Shown here piece by piece: positions 18,664-29,927 of a stretch of 64,000 nt of DNA. Each line of letters begins with the position of its first letter. Position 1 is the stretch's first letter. The notes beneath the pieces are model-generated. The model made no database searches, was not told the DNA's origin, and was given only the letters and a program-made list of their open reading frames with translations. A program made the position numbers and the translations under genes. The stretch comes from Acidobacteriaceae bacterium (GTDB lineage Bacteria; Acidobacteriota; Terriglobia; Terriglobales; Acidobacteriaceae): positions 86,818 to 150,817 of the forward strand of contig PLBY01000079.1 in assembly GCA_003134655.1 (NCBI GenBank), in the 5' to 3' direction.

Positions 18664-19524
18664 TTACACGTCACACAACTCTGCCGCCTTCCGCAGCGAC
18701 TCCAGCGGATCCCCAATCGGCACGAACTCATGCGCCACGTATCCCTTGAACCCCGAGTCGGCGATGGCCCGCATCACCCCGTCCCATTGCACCTCCTGCG
18801 TCCCGTCGAGTTCGTGCCTTCCTGGAACTCCGCCGGTGTGGAAGTGCCCGATCCACTGGATGTCTGCGCGGATCGTGGCGATCAGATCGCCTTCCATTAT
18901 CTGCATGTGGTAAATGTCGTACAGCAGCTTCACGTTCGGCGAGTTCACTTCCTGCACCACGCGCACTCCCCAGGCCGTGTGGTCGCACATGTAATCGTGA
19001 TGATCGCGCTTGCTGTTGAGCAACTCCAGGCAGATCGTCACGCCATGATCTTCCCCGATCTTCTTGACGCGATTGAGCCCGGCGACGGTATTGCGCGCGC
19101 CTTCGTCGTCGGACATGCCCGCTCGATTGCCAGAAAAGGTAATCACGTTCGGCACGCCGGCCTTCGCCGCCCGGGGAATATTCGTGCGAAAGGCCGTCTC
19201 GATCGCCGCTTGGTTCTCCACGCGGTTCAGTGCTTTCCCGATGTCTCCGCCGCCCGCGTATCCCATGGTGCACACTAATCCGTAGCGCCGCGGGATTTCG
19301 TACTCGTCCGGCTGCAGCAGATCGACGCCCCGTAGCCCGATTTTCGCTGCGTACTCCGCCAGTTGATCGACAGGAATGTGCGGATAACACCACTGGCAGA
19401 CGGATTGACGAATGCGCCTCTTGCGCGCAACGGGTTCGACGCTAGCCGAGAACGCGGGAAGAGCCGTCGCCGCAGCCCCGACGACCGAAGACTTCAGCAA
19501 CGCCCGCCGAGTTAAATTCCCCAT
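18664..19524 (-). CDS. Tat-exported sugar isomerase/epimerase-like TIM-barrel protein (hydroxypyruvate isomerase family)
   Basis: A 286-aa protein beginning MGNLTRRALLKSSVVGAAATA, a Tat signal (T-R-R-x-x-L-K) with a hydrophobic core. The rest is an AP-endonuclease-2-type TIM barrel: QSVCQWCYPHIPVDQLAEYA, the metal-site Glu in ICLELLNS, LLYDIYHMQIMEGD and the late WIGHFHTGGVPGRHE. That pattern is typical of hydroxypyruvate isomerase/xylose isomerase-like proteins. The substrate is not known and periplasmic placement argues for a sugar-processing role rather than central metabolism. It is followed by the PIG-L gene on the same strand, which may be part of one function. Confidence 0.88.
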   Translation of the reverse strand: MGNLTRRALLKSSVVGAAATALPAFSASVEPVARKRRIRQSVCQWCYPHIPVDQLAEYAAKIGLRGVDLLQPDEYEIPRRYGLVCTMGYAGGGDIGKALNRVENQAAIETAFRTNIPRAAKAGVPNVITFSGNRAGMSDDEGARNTVAGLNRVKKIGEDHGVTICLELLNSKRDHHDYMCDHTAWGVRVVQEVNSPNVKLLYDIYHMQIMEGDLIATIRADIQWIGHFHTGGVPGRHELDGTQEVQWDGVMRAIADSGFKGYVAHEFVPIGDPLESLRKAAELCDV

Positions 19525-19539
19525 AGGATGAGCAAAAGA

Positions 19540-19560
19540 GTTTTCTGAAAACTGAGAACT
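19540..19560. repeat. Short 7-bp-periodic array (GTTTTCT, GAAAACT, GAGAACT)
   Basis: Three phased heptamers 16 nt upstream of the Tat-signal protein start. Member of the heptamer family described in the findings. Confidence 0.6.
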
Positions 19561-19580
19561 ATGGCCAGCATCGTGGCCCC

Positions 19581-19642
19581 AGACGCATTCTTCCGGGGCG
19601 CTCGCTTCGCTCGCGGGGCGGACGAATGCGTCCGCCCCTACG

Positions 19643-19643
<1 letters not shown>
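19581..19643. repeat. Palindromic repeat of the GGACGCATTCGTCC type
   Basis: On the minus strand it reads ACGTAGGGGCGGACGCATTC then GTCCGCCCCGCGAGCGAAGC. The same core occurs at 47491-47566 and, inside a coding sequence, at 48432-48593. It directly abuts the stop codon of the kinase gene. Confidence 0.75.
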
Positions 19644-22036
<2,393 letters not shown>

Positions 22037-22382
22037 GAGAGCGCGTGACCTTGCTCGGCGGTAATGTTAGGCCCCCAGCCGAATCCGGTCAACTCCCTTA
22101 TTTCTCGAGGCCTACAGGGTGAGTCGGCTGCGAGCGGGACAGGGGAGGGCACGACTTCGAGTCGCGCCGTTAACCACGAGCACCCGGCCCGGGCTTTAGC
22201 TGGCGGAGGAATCTGTCCGTTGAATACTGTGCCGCATCCAATTTGGGACCTCGCCACCTTTATTCCCATTTTGTCCTGACCTACGTCCCTACGGTGAGAT
22301 GCCCGGCCACCCAAACGCGGTTTACGCGAATATGATGAAGAAAGGACGAAACTGCGGGTCAGTTCCGTAGGAGGCAACCGTC
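22037..22382. other. Divergent intergenic region
   Basis: 346 nt between the divergent kinase and DUF2934 genes. It holds GC-rich short palindromes such as CCCGGCCCGGG and presumably both promoters. Small open frames here have no ribosome site or protein-like composition. Confidence 0.5.
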
Positions 22383-22754
22383 ATGAACGCCGCTGCAAGA
22401 ACTCCCAACCCATGGCCAACGATGCCAGCAGACCAGCACGAGGCCGTCCGTCGGCGCGCCGAAGAAATCTACATTCGCAATGGTAGAGTCCCGGGCCGCG
22501 ACCTCGAAAACTGGGCGCAGGCCGAGCAGGAAATCGCCCGCGAGTCCTCCCAGGCGCGGCGGACCGCCATCATCGTCAAAGTTAACGGCACGGAGTACAT
22601 CGGCGAATACAACCCGGCATTGTCCGATGGCTATCTTCCCGGCGAGTTCGGCCCCGGCGCCTCGGTCCCCGTTCGCTTCCATGGCGACAAGATGCTGGTC
22701 AAACGTCCCAACGGCAAAATCCTTGAGACCACCATCGTCAAGAAGATTGGATGA
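22383..22754 (+). CDS. DUF2934-domain protein
   Basis: A 123-aa protein. The N-terminal half has the DUF2934 pattern: RRRAEEIYIRNGRVPGRDLE followed by NWAQAEQEI, a small helical domain common in acidobacteria and other soil bacteria, function unknown. The C-terminal half is beta-rich (TAIIVKVNGTEYIGEYNP, GASVPVRFHGDKMLVKRPNG). AGGAGG lies 8 nt before the ATG. The VTT membrane protein gene follows 45 nt downstream on the same strand. Confidence 0.88.
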   Translation: MNAAARTPNPWPTMPADQHEAVRRRAEEIYIRNGRVPGRDLENWAQAEQEIARESSQARRTAIIVKVNGTEYIGEYNPALSDGYLPGEFGPGASVPVRFHGDKMLVKRPNGKILETTIVKKIG

Positions 22755-22799
22755 TAGTAGGAAGTCTTCCCGCCCGATCCCCTTGATATTATTGCGAAG

Positions 22800-23444
22800 A
22801 TGGCGAACCTGCTTAGCCTGCTGGCTCCGGCCCCACGACGACAGAGCACGCAGAGTTTTGCCACGACCCTCCGGCACTTGGGCGCCTTCGGACTCTTCTT
22901 CCTCGCGATCCTCGACAGCTCTCCGATCCCAACTTTCGGCGGTCCCGACATCCTCACGGCCATCCTGTCCGCCAGCCACCGCAACCCGTGGTATGAGTAC
23001 GCTGCAATGGCAACCGCCGGATCGGTAATCGGCGCATACATTACATTTCGTCTTGCCCGCCATGCGGGAGCGGCTTTCCTGGACAGGAAATTCAAGAAAG
23101 GCAAAGTGTCCAAGTTCCTGAAGCTGTTTAAGAAATGGGGCACGGGGACTCTCGCCGCCTCGGCGGCTATTCCCATTCCAACCCCGACTAGCCTGTTTTT
23201 CGCGGCAGCGGGTGCCTCCGATTATCCCGTGGGAAAGTTTCTCGCAGTGGTCGCCATCTCTCGGGGATTCCGCTATTCAGTCATTGCGCTGGTCGCAGAC
23301 CTCTACGGCCGTCACTTCGTCCGCGCACTGCGCCATCCCACTCAATATTGGGGCTGGATGTTGCTGTTTGTCGCGATCACGATTGCTTTAATCGCTGGCG
23401 GGATTATGCTCAACCGCCGTTTAGAAACGGTTCCGGCAGAGTGA
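22800..23444 (+). CDS. VTT/DedA-like membrane protein
   Basis: A 214-aa membrane protein with the VTT (SNARE-associated, DedA/YqaA-like) fold. It has an N-terminal hydrophobic segment (GAFGLFFLAILDSSPIP), a re-entrant-type ATAGSVIGAYITFRLARHAG, AIPIPTPTSLFFAAAGA and a final helix LLFVAITIALIAGGIML. DedA-family proteins are implicated in lipid translocation and proton-motive-force homeostasis; the role here is not known. No strong ribosome site before the ATG. Confidence 0.87.
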   Translation: MANLLSLLAPAPRRQSTQSFATTLRHLGAFGLFFLAILDSSPIPTFGGPDILTAILSASHRNPWYEYAAMATAGSVIGAYITFRLARHAGAAFLDRKFKKGKVSKFLKLFKKWGTGTLAASAAIPIPTPTSLFFAAAGASDYPVGKFLAVVAISRGFRYSVIALVADLYGRHFVRALRHPTQYWGWMLLFVAITIALIAGGIMLNRRLETVPAE

Positions 23445-23547
23445 ATGAGACCCTAAACGCCACAACGCCGTTCTTATTTGCAAACCAGGAACCCGACGAC
23501 TACCGGAACCAATGTGCCGGGCCTTCACAGGGCGGTCGATGCCGACG

Positions 23548-24600
23548 TTAGTGAGCTGCCGCCAGTCGTCCATAAGTGGGCTTCATCGCCATGTACTTCG
23601 TGTTGGTCAACAGGTGCGGTTTCTTCTGGCTGTCGAGGGCGAACATCTGGTATTCCCCGGTCCACATCTCGCACTTGGGACGCTCCTCACCCACCGCAAC
23701 AAACTGCCTGCCTACTCGATTCAATGCCGTGAAAGCGATGGTCTGCCCGTCGAGCGACCACGCTGGAAAACAGAAATCCTGGCGTTTGGAGAACACCAAC
23801 CGCTCTTGTTCGGAACCATCCGGCCCCATCAGGAATAGCGCTGGGTGTTCTCCTTCGCGGTCCGAAACAAAAACAATGTCCTGGCCGCTCGGCGACCACG
23901 CCGGCGCCGATTCCTCCGCCTTGTTGTTGGTTAGCCGCCGCACGTTCGATCCGTCCGAGTTCATGGCGTAGATCTGGAACTTGCCGTCCCGGTTCGAAGC
24001 AAAGACCATCTGTTTGTCGTCGGGAGACCACGACGGCGAAAGCCCATGCTCAACGATACGCTTCATGTTCGAGCCATCCGGATCCATGATCCACACGGCT
24101 GGATTGCGGCTCGGGTGCGGCAGCGCGAAGCTGTAGAATGCGATCTTTTTTCCGTCATGCGACCAAACGGGGCCGCAGGAATCGCCGGTCGTGATTTTCG
24201 TGATCCGCTTCTCGCTCGTTCCATCCGCATTGGCCACGTAGATCTGCGAGTACTGATCGTCGCGTAGCGAACAGAATGCGATCTTCGTTCCATCGGGCGA
24301 AACCGAAGGATCATACCCGTTGAGATGCAATTCCGCGATTCCCGTGCCGTCCGGATTCATGGTGGCCAGCAGGTTCATTTTCGCGTCCGACACGGAGTGA
24401 AACTGCATCGATGGATCGTCCACCGAGTTGATCGTGCCTTGCACAGGATCCGCCGACAACCTTACCCCGGAGGACTCGGCCGTGATCACGGGATCGGGCC
24501 TCACAAACACAATCTTCTCCGAGGCTTTGCCTGCGCTCTGCGAGAACCCAGGGACCGCCGCCAGCAAACAAACGCAGAACATCACGGAGAATCTCTTCAT
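23548..24600 (-). CDS. Exported TolB-like PD40 beta-propeller protein
   Basis: A 350-aa protein with signal peptide MKRFSVMFCVCLLAAVPGFS. At least five PD40/WD40-like blades are seen, each with a DGTxI/N-x-x-x-LT ... PxWSPDGxxIxF pattern (GYDPSVSPDGTKIAF, GPVWSHDGKKIAFYS, SPSWSPDDKQMVFAS, APAWSPSGQDIVFVS, FPAWSLDGQTIAF). Such propellers act as periplasmic binding scaffolds; TolB is the best-known example. A GGAGGG site 7 nt upstream supports ATG 24600. Confidence 0.9.
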   Translation of the reverse strand: MKRFSVMFCVCLLAAVPGFSQSAGKASEKIVFVRPDPVITAESSGVRLSADPVQGTINSVDDPSMQFHSVSDAKMNLLATMNPDGTGIAELHLNGYDPSVSPDGTKIAFCSLRDDQYSQIYVANADGTSEKRITKITTGDSCGPVWSHDGKKIAFYSFALPHPSRNPAVWIMDPDGSNMKRIVEHGLSPSWSPDDKQMVFASNRDGKFQIYAMNSDGSNVRRLTNNKAEESAPAWSPSGQDIVFVSDREGEHPALFLMGPDGSEQERLVFSKRQDFCFPAWSLDGQTIAFTALNRVGRQFVAVGEERPKCEMWTGEYQMFALDSQKKPHLLTNTKYMAMKPTYGRLAAAH

Positions 24601-24646
24601 TGGTCCACCCTCCACGCAGAAAGAAGTTGGGCAAGCTACGATACGG

Positions 24647-25837
24647 CTATTCGTCCAAATACAGGCCGGCTGACGCTCCCACCCACTCCATGTTCTTGTT
24701 GTGATCCACGCCCATCATCAACCCCCGCCCCATGCGGATGATCGTCATCGCCGGCGTCAGTTCGTCGAGCCACACATACATCACCCGCACCTCCGCCTTC
24801 GTCGCGCCAAACGGAGTCGCAATCACCGGTTCAAAGTGCATCCGCTCCTGCAAAATGTAGTACGGCCGCTTCTCCGCCGGGATGGCCGCAATGTCTTCCT
24901 TTGTCGGGGCAATCACTACGCCGAGCCCGGCAAACGAATACAGCGGCTTCAAAGCATAATTCTCCAGATCCGCAGGAATTTCGTCGAGTCGGTCGAGAAA
25001 CCACGTCTTCGGCACCGACGCGTGTTTCAGGTACGGAATCGAAAACTTGCTGATGCGGAAATACCAGTTGGGATGCCCCGCCCACTCCACGTCAAGATCG
25101 TCGCGCCAGTCAAACGACAGGTTGACGTTCTTGCGTTCCAGTTCGTCAACAATCGCCCGGTTATAAATTCGCCGGATGGGCATCCGCTTCCCGCCGCTCT
25201 CATAATAAAGGCGCGCCCCATCCTTCTTGATGTCCACGATGTCGACGGTCCGCACTCCGAGCATTTTCTCGGTCAGCAGAAAATCCGGCAGCGTCTTCTG
25301 CTCCTGTGGATGAATCTCCATCAAGATCACATTCTCGGGATCATGCGACCCAACAATCGCCCGCCGCAACAACTCGCGATACGAAGAAGTATCGAGTCCA
25401 CTTAAGAGATACTTCAACCGCGAATCCAGCCCATACACGTCGAGATAAGCGTCAGCCAGCGGTCCCTGGTACGCATACAGAGAAGGGAACGCCTGCAACT
25501 CCACCAGCTTCGGCTGCAACTCTCCGCGTGCGTCCCGCACCAGCCCAAAATCCACTTGCACGAACATCGGATGCGGAGCTTCGTTGGGAACCTTGAACGC
25601 AGCCGGAACCGCCTCATCCGACTTCGCGCGATATGCCGGATTGTCGACCAACTGCCGAATCAGATCCTGCCCGTCGCGGGCCATCCGGTCAATCAGCGCT
25701 TTGGGAAAGAAACAAGGAGTCTCCGAGAGCCGAAACTGCACATGCGTGCCGCAAGCTTCATCCACCCGCCGCAAGAAGGCCTGATACTTCTCGGGAGTAA
25801 AGCTGTCGTTGAATTGCTTGCGCAAGGAAGGGATCAT
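24647..25837 (-). CDS. ATP-grasp-like amide ligase candidate
   Basis: A 396-aa soluble protein. The C-terminal third has ATP-grasp hallmarks: YALKPLYSFAGLGVVIA (about 294-310, nucleotide lysine and glycine loop), YILQERMHFEPVI (327-339) and AEVRVMYVW (348-356). The middle N-terminal part has FVQVDFGLV and LVELQAFPSLYAYQ, like the substrate side of glutathionylspermidine-synthase-type ligases. These are weak but consistent signs. It is the last gene of a leftward cluster with an M29-type peptidase, a GCS2 ligase, a second ATP-grasp and an esterase, so amide-bond formation on a small metabolite is inferred. Substrate unknown. Confidence 0.75.
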   Translation of the reverse strand: MIPSLRKQFNDSFTPEKYQAFLRRVDEACGTHVQFRLSETPCFFPKALIDRMARDGQDLIRQLVDNPAYRAKSDEAVPAAFKVPNEAPHPMFVQVDFGLVRDARGELQPKLVELQAFPSLYAYQGPLADAYLDVYGLDSRLKYLLSGLDTSSYRELLRRAIVGSHDPENVILMEIHPQEQKTLPDFLLTEKMLGVRTVDIVDIKKDGARLYYESGGKRMPIRRIYNRAIVDELERKNVNLSFDWRDDLDVEWAGHPNWYFRISKFSIPYLKHASVPKTWFLDRLDEIPADLENYALKPLYSFAGLGVVIAPTKEDIAAIPAEKRPYYILQERMHFEPVIATPFGATKAEVRVMYVWLDELTPAMTIIRMGRGLMMGVDHNKNMEWVGASAGLYLDE

Positions 25838-25851
25838 AATGTTTTAGCAAT

Positions 25852-25913
25852 GTCATCCTGAGCGGAGAAAAGCGCTCACAAGAGTGAGCGCTTTTCGAAG
25901 TCGAAGGATCCCT
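25852..25913. repeat. TGTCATCCTGAGC-type palindromic repeat
   Basis: Starts TGTCATCCTGAGCGGAG and ends GAAGTCGAAGGATCCCT around an 11-bp inner stem (AAGCGCTCAC with GTGAGCGCTT). It lies between the M29 and ATP-grasp genes. Related copies are at 28252-28290, 28732-28845 and inside the nuclease gene at about 48530-48593. Confidence 0.75.
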
Positions 25914-25987
25914 AGCCGATTCTCATGTCCAAGGCCCGTAGCTTTTTCAATTACGAAATTACCTGATTATTCAATTACGAACTCCTT

Positions 25988-27103
25988 TTACGCCTCCACC
26001 AAAAACTTCCCGTCCCGCATAATCTGCTCGTCGTCGACCCAGATATTAAACTTCCGTCCGACGACATCAATGTGCGTGGTCGAGTCCCAGTCCGCACCCG
26101 TGTGCGCGCCATACGGATTCCCGAACGCAATGTGCACCCCAGGATACTTCTCGTCCTGCAGAATCTGCCCGATCACTTCTTTCAAGTCGATGTTCGTTCC
26201 GATCGCAAACTCGCCCACGCGATCACTGTTCTCGTCGGTGTGCGTGTACTTCCAGAAATCGCTCTCGAGTTCGCGATTCTCCGAGTGTGCCTCGGTCAGC
26301 CGGTTTCCCTTGATGTGTGCCGTCAGCGGATTCTGCTTCAGATCTCCAAACTTCGCGCACAAATAATCGCCAACCACGCCATCGATCACGAACGTCCCAT
26401 TGACTTCTCCGGGTGTCGTGAAAATCTCCCCGCCCGGCAGGTTCCCCCATTTGTCTGGAGAAATAATCCCGCTGGTCTTCAGCCATTTGTAGTTCGGATT
26501 CAGGTCCGCCTTCAGGTCGGTTCCCGCTGCAGTCGTAGCCCGGATCTTCGATGCCTTGCGCACCATCTCGACTACCTTCTGGCTCAGCCGGTCCACGCGC
26601 GCGAAATCCGCCCGCATCCCTTCCAGCATGATCTGCCGGTTGATGTTCACCATGTGCGCGTGGCGAATCTTGCGCCGGTTCACCACCTCGGTCATCTGAA
26701 TGCGCGACCGCAGTTCGCGAGTCTGCGCCTGTACCGCAAAAATCGAAACCTGGCTGCTCTCCAGGTCGTCCAGAATCGGGCGCGGCAAATCGGTCAGCGG
26801 ACGCTCCGCCAATTCCTCGAGAACCCACGCATGGTAGGTCGCGCCGATCTTCTCCAGTTCCCGTACGATCGCCGCGGCAATCTCGATGGTCACCTCATCG
26901 GTGATCACGCAAACCTGTTCGCTAGGCTGAATACGCAGGCAGACATTCACTGCGTTGAAAGCTCCCGGTGTGTACTCGGGGTCGAAAGGGATGTGAAGGG
27001 TGCCCCATCCTTCTCGCGCTTTTTGCGAGAGAGCCTGCCCTGAGCCTGCCGAAGGGGTGGGAATTTTGACTGAATCAGAAGTATGTTCCACAGGAAAACT
27101 CAT
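25988..27103 (-). CDS. M29-type aminopeptidase-like protein
   Basis: A 371-aa protein related to thermophilic aminopeptidase T (family M29). The metal ligands expected of the family appear in order: E226 in LPGGEIFTTP, E298 in RVGEFAIGTN, H324 and Y331 in VHIAFGNPYG, H344 and D346 in TTHIDVVG. Its ATG overlaps the last base of the upstream GCS2 stop codon (TAATG), which indicates translational coupling. Residues about 14-35 (IPTPSAG ... EGWGT) are encoded by a palindromic repeat inserted in frame, so the native N-terminus was interrupted or extended. In this cluster it may cleave or mature the ligase product. Confidence 0.85.
   Translation of the reverse strand: MSFPVEHTSDSVKIPTPSAGSGQALSQKAREGWGTLHIPFDPEYTPGAFNAVNVCLRIQPSEQVCVITDEVTIEIAAAIVRELEKIGATYHAWVLEELAERPLTDLPRPILDDLESSQVSIFAVQAQTRELRSRIQMTEVVNRRKIRHAHMVNINRQIMLEGMRADFARVDRLSQKVVEMVRKASKIRATTAAGTDLKADLNPNYKWLKTSGIISPDKWGNLPGGEIFTTPGEVNGTFVIDGVVGDYLCAKFGDLKQNPLTAHIKGNRLTEAHSENRELESDFWKYTHTDENSDRVGEFAIGTNIDLKEVIGQILQDEKYPGVHIAFGNPYGAHTGADWDSTTHIDVVGRKFNIWVDDEQIMRDGKFLVEA
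27001..27066. repeat. Composite palindromic element inside the aminopeptidase gene
   Basis: On the minus strand, ATTCCCACCC, then a module close to CCTTCGGCAAGCTCAGGGCAGG of 10361-10382, then CTCTCGCAAAAAGCGCGAGA and AGGATGGGGCACCC. The outer parts match the element at 18352-18391 in the same reading phase. It encodes residues 14-35 without a stop. Confidence 0.8.
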
Positions 27104-28239
27104 TACCCTACTTTTCGTGCGGCAGCCGGTTCTTCTTCCAGTCCGGCCTCCGTCTCCTCGATGATGTAATCAACCACTTTCTTCAAATCCCCAGTCTCCT
27201 GGAACACGCGCAGCTGCCGGTCGGCCCCGCTGCCTTTTTCCAGAATAGTGTGGATGTAATTCAATTCCTCGCGCGAATCCAGTTCGTCCACCACATCGTC
27301 GACGAACTCCAGATACTCGTGCACCAGATCGCGCGCCGGCACTTCCGTCTGCTTGCCGAAATCGATCATCTTGCCGTCGAGCCCGTACCGCGATGCCCGC
27401 CACTTGTTCTCCATGATGAGCGCGCGCCGGTACAGCCGGAACCCTTGATTCGCCGTATACAGCTTGTACAACTTGGCCACGGTGGCCTGGATCAAAGCCG
27501 CCAGCGCGATGGTCTCGTCGGCCCGCATCGGAATATCGCACACCCGGAACTCGATCGTATTAAAGAATGGATGCGGCCGGATGTCCCACCAGATCTTCTT
27601 GGCATTGTCGATGCAGTTAGTCTTGATCAGCAGCTTGATGAAGTTCTCGTACTCGCCCCAGCTCGGAAAGTAATCTGGAATGTTCGTCCGCGGAAACTTG
27701 TCAAACACTTTGCACCGGTACGATTTCAGCCCGGTATTCATCCCCAACCAGAACGGTGAATTGGTCGACAGCGCCAGAATGTGCGGCAGAAAATAGCGCG
27801 CGTGATTCATCATGTGGATCGCCGTCTCGCGATCCTCGATCCCGACGTGCACGTGCAGCCCGAAAATCAGGTTCGCCCGCGCCACCAGTTGCAGGTCCTC
27901 GACAATATTCTTGTAGCGCTCGTCCGGGTGGATCTCTTGATCCCGCCAATCTGAAAACGGATGCGTCGCCGCCGATGCCAGCCGTAATCCATTCTCTTTG
28001 GCCAGCCGAACCATGTTGCTCCGCAGCTTCTTGACCTCGGCCTTGGCTTCTTTAATATTGGCGCAGACCGACGTCCCCACCTCCACCACCGACTGGTGCA
28101 TCTCCGCTTTCACCCGCTCCTGGAGAATCATCTTCCCCTTCTCCAGGATTTCGGCATGAATGTGCGACCGTAGATCCCGGGTCTCCGGATCAACGGTCTG
28201 ATATTCCTCTTCAATTCCGATAGTGAACGTAGGCTGCAT
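27103..28239 (-). CDS. GCS2-family carboxylate-amine ligase (YbdK-like)
   Basis: A 378-aa glutamate-cysteine-ligase-type-2 protein. The ATP/metal motif FTIGIEEEYQTVD is at residues 5-17, with the conserved VEVGTSVC, NLIFGLHVHVGI (His pair) and TIEFRVCDIPMRADE. YbdK-like members form amide or peptide bonds between carboxylates and amines with weak glutamate-cysteine ligase activity. It sits in the centre of the ligase/peptidase cluster and is coupled by a 1-nt overlap to the M29 gene. The substrate pair is unknown. Confidence 0.92.
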   Translation of the reverse strand: MQPTFTIGIEEEYQTVDPETRDLRSHIHAEILEKGKMILQERVKAEMHQSVVEVGTSVCANIKEAKAEVKKLRSNMVRLAKENGLRLASAATHPFSDWRDQEIHPDERYKNIVEDLQLVARANLIFGLHVHVGIEDRETAIHMMNHARYFLPHILALSTNSPFWLGMNTGLKSYRCKVFDKFPRTNIPDYFPSWGEYENFIKLLIKTNCIDNAKKIWWDIRPHPFFNTIEFRVCDIPMRADETIALAALIQATVAKLYKLYTANQGFRLYRRALIMENKWRASRYGLDGKMIDFGKQTEVPARDLVHEYLEFVDDVVDELDSREELNYIHTILEKGSGADRQLRVFQETGDLKKVVDYIIEETEAGLEEEPAAARKVG

Positions 28240-28251
28240 TATTTATGTTTT

Positions 28252-28290
28252 GTCATTCCGAGCGAAGTCGAGGAACCTGCTGTTCGCCGG
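28252..28290. repeat. TGTCATTCCGAGCG-type repeat fragment
   Basis: TGTCATTCCGAGCGAAGTCG followed by AGGAACCTGC, a half-copy of the TGTCATCC family, 13 nt upstream of the GCS2 gene. The rest of 28240-28358 holds no gene. Confidence 0.55.
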
Positions 28291-28358
28291 CAGCACCTAA
28301 TCGCCGGGGAAGTCCTAACAGTATAACAACCCCGAAAAGAGTAGCCCCCGTGGTTACC

Positions 28359-28727
28359 TTAGTCCCATTCCTTGTTCTCCTTAACCCGAGCCCTGACGAT
28401 CTTCTTCATGAGAGCGTCCGGCAAAGGCTTATCCGGCGGAAACTGAATTGTCCCTTTGGATGTACGGTGGCCCTTCAGTTCCTTCTCGAACTGGTCGAGT
28501 ACCCCTGAGCCCGTCGGGAACAGACTGCAATGCTTCTTGAAAGCCGCATAGCCTACGAGCAACCCGTTGTACTTGAACATCGGAATCCCGTAACTGATGA
28601 CTTCTGTAGTTTCTTTGGGCACCACGGATCGAATCACCGCGCGGATATGCTTCAACGTGCTCTGCGCGGGCTCCGGCACTGCCGCTAGATATTCATCCAC
28701 GTTCTTCGCAGGTTTACCTTTTTTCAT
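28359..28727 (-). CDS. DUF1801-family protein
   Basis: A 122-aa YdhG-like protein of the DUF1801 family: VDEYLAAVPEPAQSTLKHIR at the N-terminus, the hallmark VISYGIPMFKYNGLLVGYAAF, CSLFPTG and GTIQFPPDKPLPDALMKKIV. Biochemical function not established. It interrupts the amide-ligase cluster and is flanked by repeat elements on both sides, which suggests it was inserted there rather than being a native member of the cluster. Confidence 0.92.
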   Translation of the reverse strand: MKKGKPAKNVDEYLAAVPEPAQSTLKHIRAVIRSVVPKETTEVISYGIPMFKYNGLLVGYAAFKKHCSLFPTGSGVLDQFEKELKGHRTSKGTIQFPPDKPLPDALMKKIVRARVKENKEWD

Positions 28728-28731
28728 CCCT

Positions 28732-28845
28732 TTGTCATCCTGAGCGCAGCGAAGGATCTATGTAATCTGCCTGCACCGAATCAGCAGTCGGCAGATTGCA
28801 TAGATCCTTCGGCCCGCGAAAAAGCCGCGGTCCTCAGGATGACAA
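28732..28845. repeat. 114-bp inverted-repeat element upstream of the DUF1801 gene
   Basis: Ends are TTGTCATCCTGA and TCAGGATGACAA, a 12-bp perfect terminal inverted repeat. Inner arms (GAAGGATCTATG with CATAGATCCTTC, AATCTGCC with GGCAGATT) extend the symmetry. It begins 4 nt upstream of the DUF1801 start. Non-autonomous transposable-element-like. Confidence 0.85.
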
Positions 28846-28904
28846 CTGCGTTACTGCCAACGGTGCTGCCGATGAGCCCTTTCCAGGCGCACATCCGATT
28901 GCTG

Positions 28905-29915
28905 CTATTTTGTCGGCTTGCGTTTCCGCGCCGCCACCCACTCCGGCTCTCCCTTGCGCTCAGTTTTCTCCGCCGTCCCGGCCAGGAATCCGGCCCACCG
29001 CAACTCCTTCACCGGACTTGCCCCACTCAGCGCCATCTTTACGGCCATCTCGGCGACCGCATTCACGATCCAGTCAAAATTCTCCTGCCCCACCGAAGTA
29101 ATCTCCGCGTCCGGCGCCGGATTCAGAAAGTCAATCGCATACGGCACTCCACCCTCTACCGCAAACTCTACCGTATTCAAGTCGTATCCCAGTGCGCGGC
29201 ACAGCGACAACGAGTCTTTCTCAATCCGTTCCTTCAAAGCCGGAGTCGACGGCGGCGGATTCCCCTTCACATAGCGCTCGTGATGCGGCGCCTTGGGGTC
29301 GTACTTCATGATGTGCACTTTCTCCTGCCCCACCACGTAGCAGCGGTAATACTCGTCGAACTCCACTCCGCGCTGCAGCGTCATGCACAGGCGCCCAGTC
29401 TGGTTGTAATGCTGAAAGAACTCCTCCGGCGAATGCACCTTGTATACATGCTTCCACCCGCCGCCGGAATAAGGCTTCAGAAAAGCAGGGAAGCCGACAT
29501 AATCAAACAACTCCTGCCAGTTCAGCGGGAAAATTAAATTCCGCATCGACTGGTCCGTCGTCCCCTCGGGATGCTTGTTATGCGGCAGAATCACGGTGGG
29601 CGGAATCGCCACGCCCATCTTGTGCGCCAGCGCGTAGTTGAAGAACTTGTCATCCGCCGTCCACCAGAACGGATTGTTCACCACAATCGTCCCGTGCAGC
29701 GCAGCGTTCTTCAGATACGCGCGATAGAACTCGATATCCTGCGAAATGCGGTCGATGATCACGTCATACTTCTTCGGCTCATCCATCCGGATTCCGCCGA
29801 TCTTCACAAATTCCGCCTCAACGCCGTCGACCTTCATCGAGTTGATCTTCTCGACCAAAGCCGGCGGAAACGTATTCTCCATCCCAAACAGAATCCCAAT
29901 CTTCTTTGCGCCCAC
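28905..29915 (-). CDS. ATP-grasp ligase (RimK/D-Ala-D-Ala ligase-like)
   Basis: A 336-aa protein, GTG start at 29915 with AGGAG 7 nt upstream. The N-terminus KKIGILFGMENTFPPALVEKIN is a pre-ATP-grasp Rossmann-like domain. The nucleotide lysine is K147 in PAFLKPYSGGGWKHVYKV. The magnesium site is E250 (NTVEFAV), D262 and N265 (YAIDFLNPAPD). These fit a carboxylate-amine ligase using an acyl phosphate. With the GCS2 ligase, a second ATP-grasp protein, an M29-type peptidase and an esterase in the same leftward run, it probably builds a peptide-like metabolite. Confidence 0.9.
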   Translation of the reverse strand: MGAKKIGILFGMENTFPPALVEKINSMKVDGVEAEFVKIGGIRMDEPKKYDVIIDRISQDIEFYRAYLKNAALHGTIVVNNPFWWTADDKFFNYALAHKMGVAIPPTVILPHNKHPEGTTDQSMRNLIFPLNWQELFDYVGFPAFLKPYSGGGWKHVYKVHSPEEFFQHYNQTGRLCMTLQRGVEFDEYYRCYVVGQEKVHIMKYDPKAPHHERYVKGNPPPSTPALKERIEKDSLSLCRALGYDLNTVEFAVEGGVPYAIDFLNPAPDAEITSVGQENFDWIVNAVAEMAVKMALSGASPVKELRWAGFLAGTAEKTERKGEPEWVAARKRKPTK

Positions 29916-29927
29916 AAGAATTCTCCT

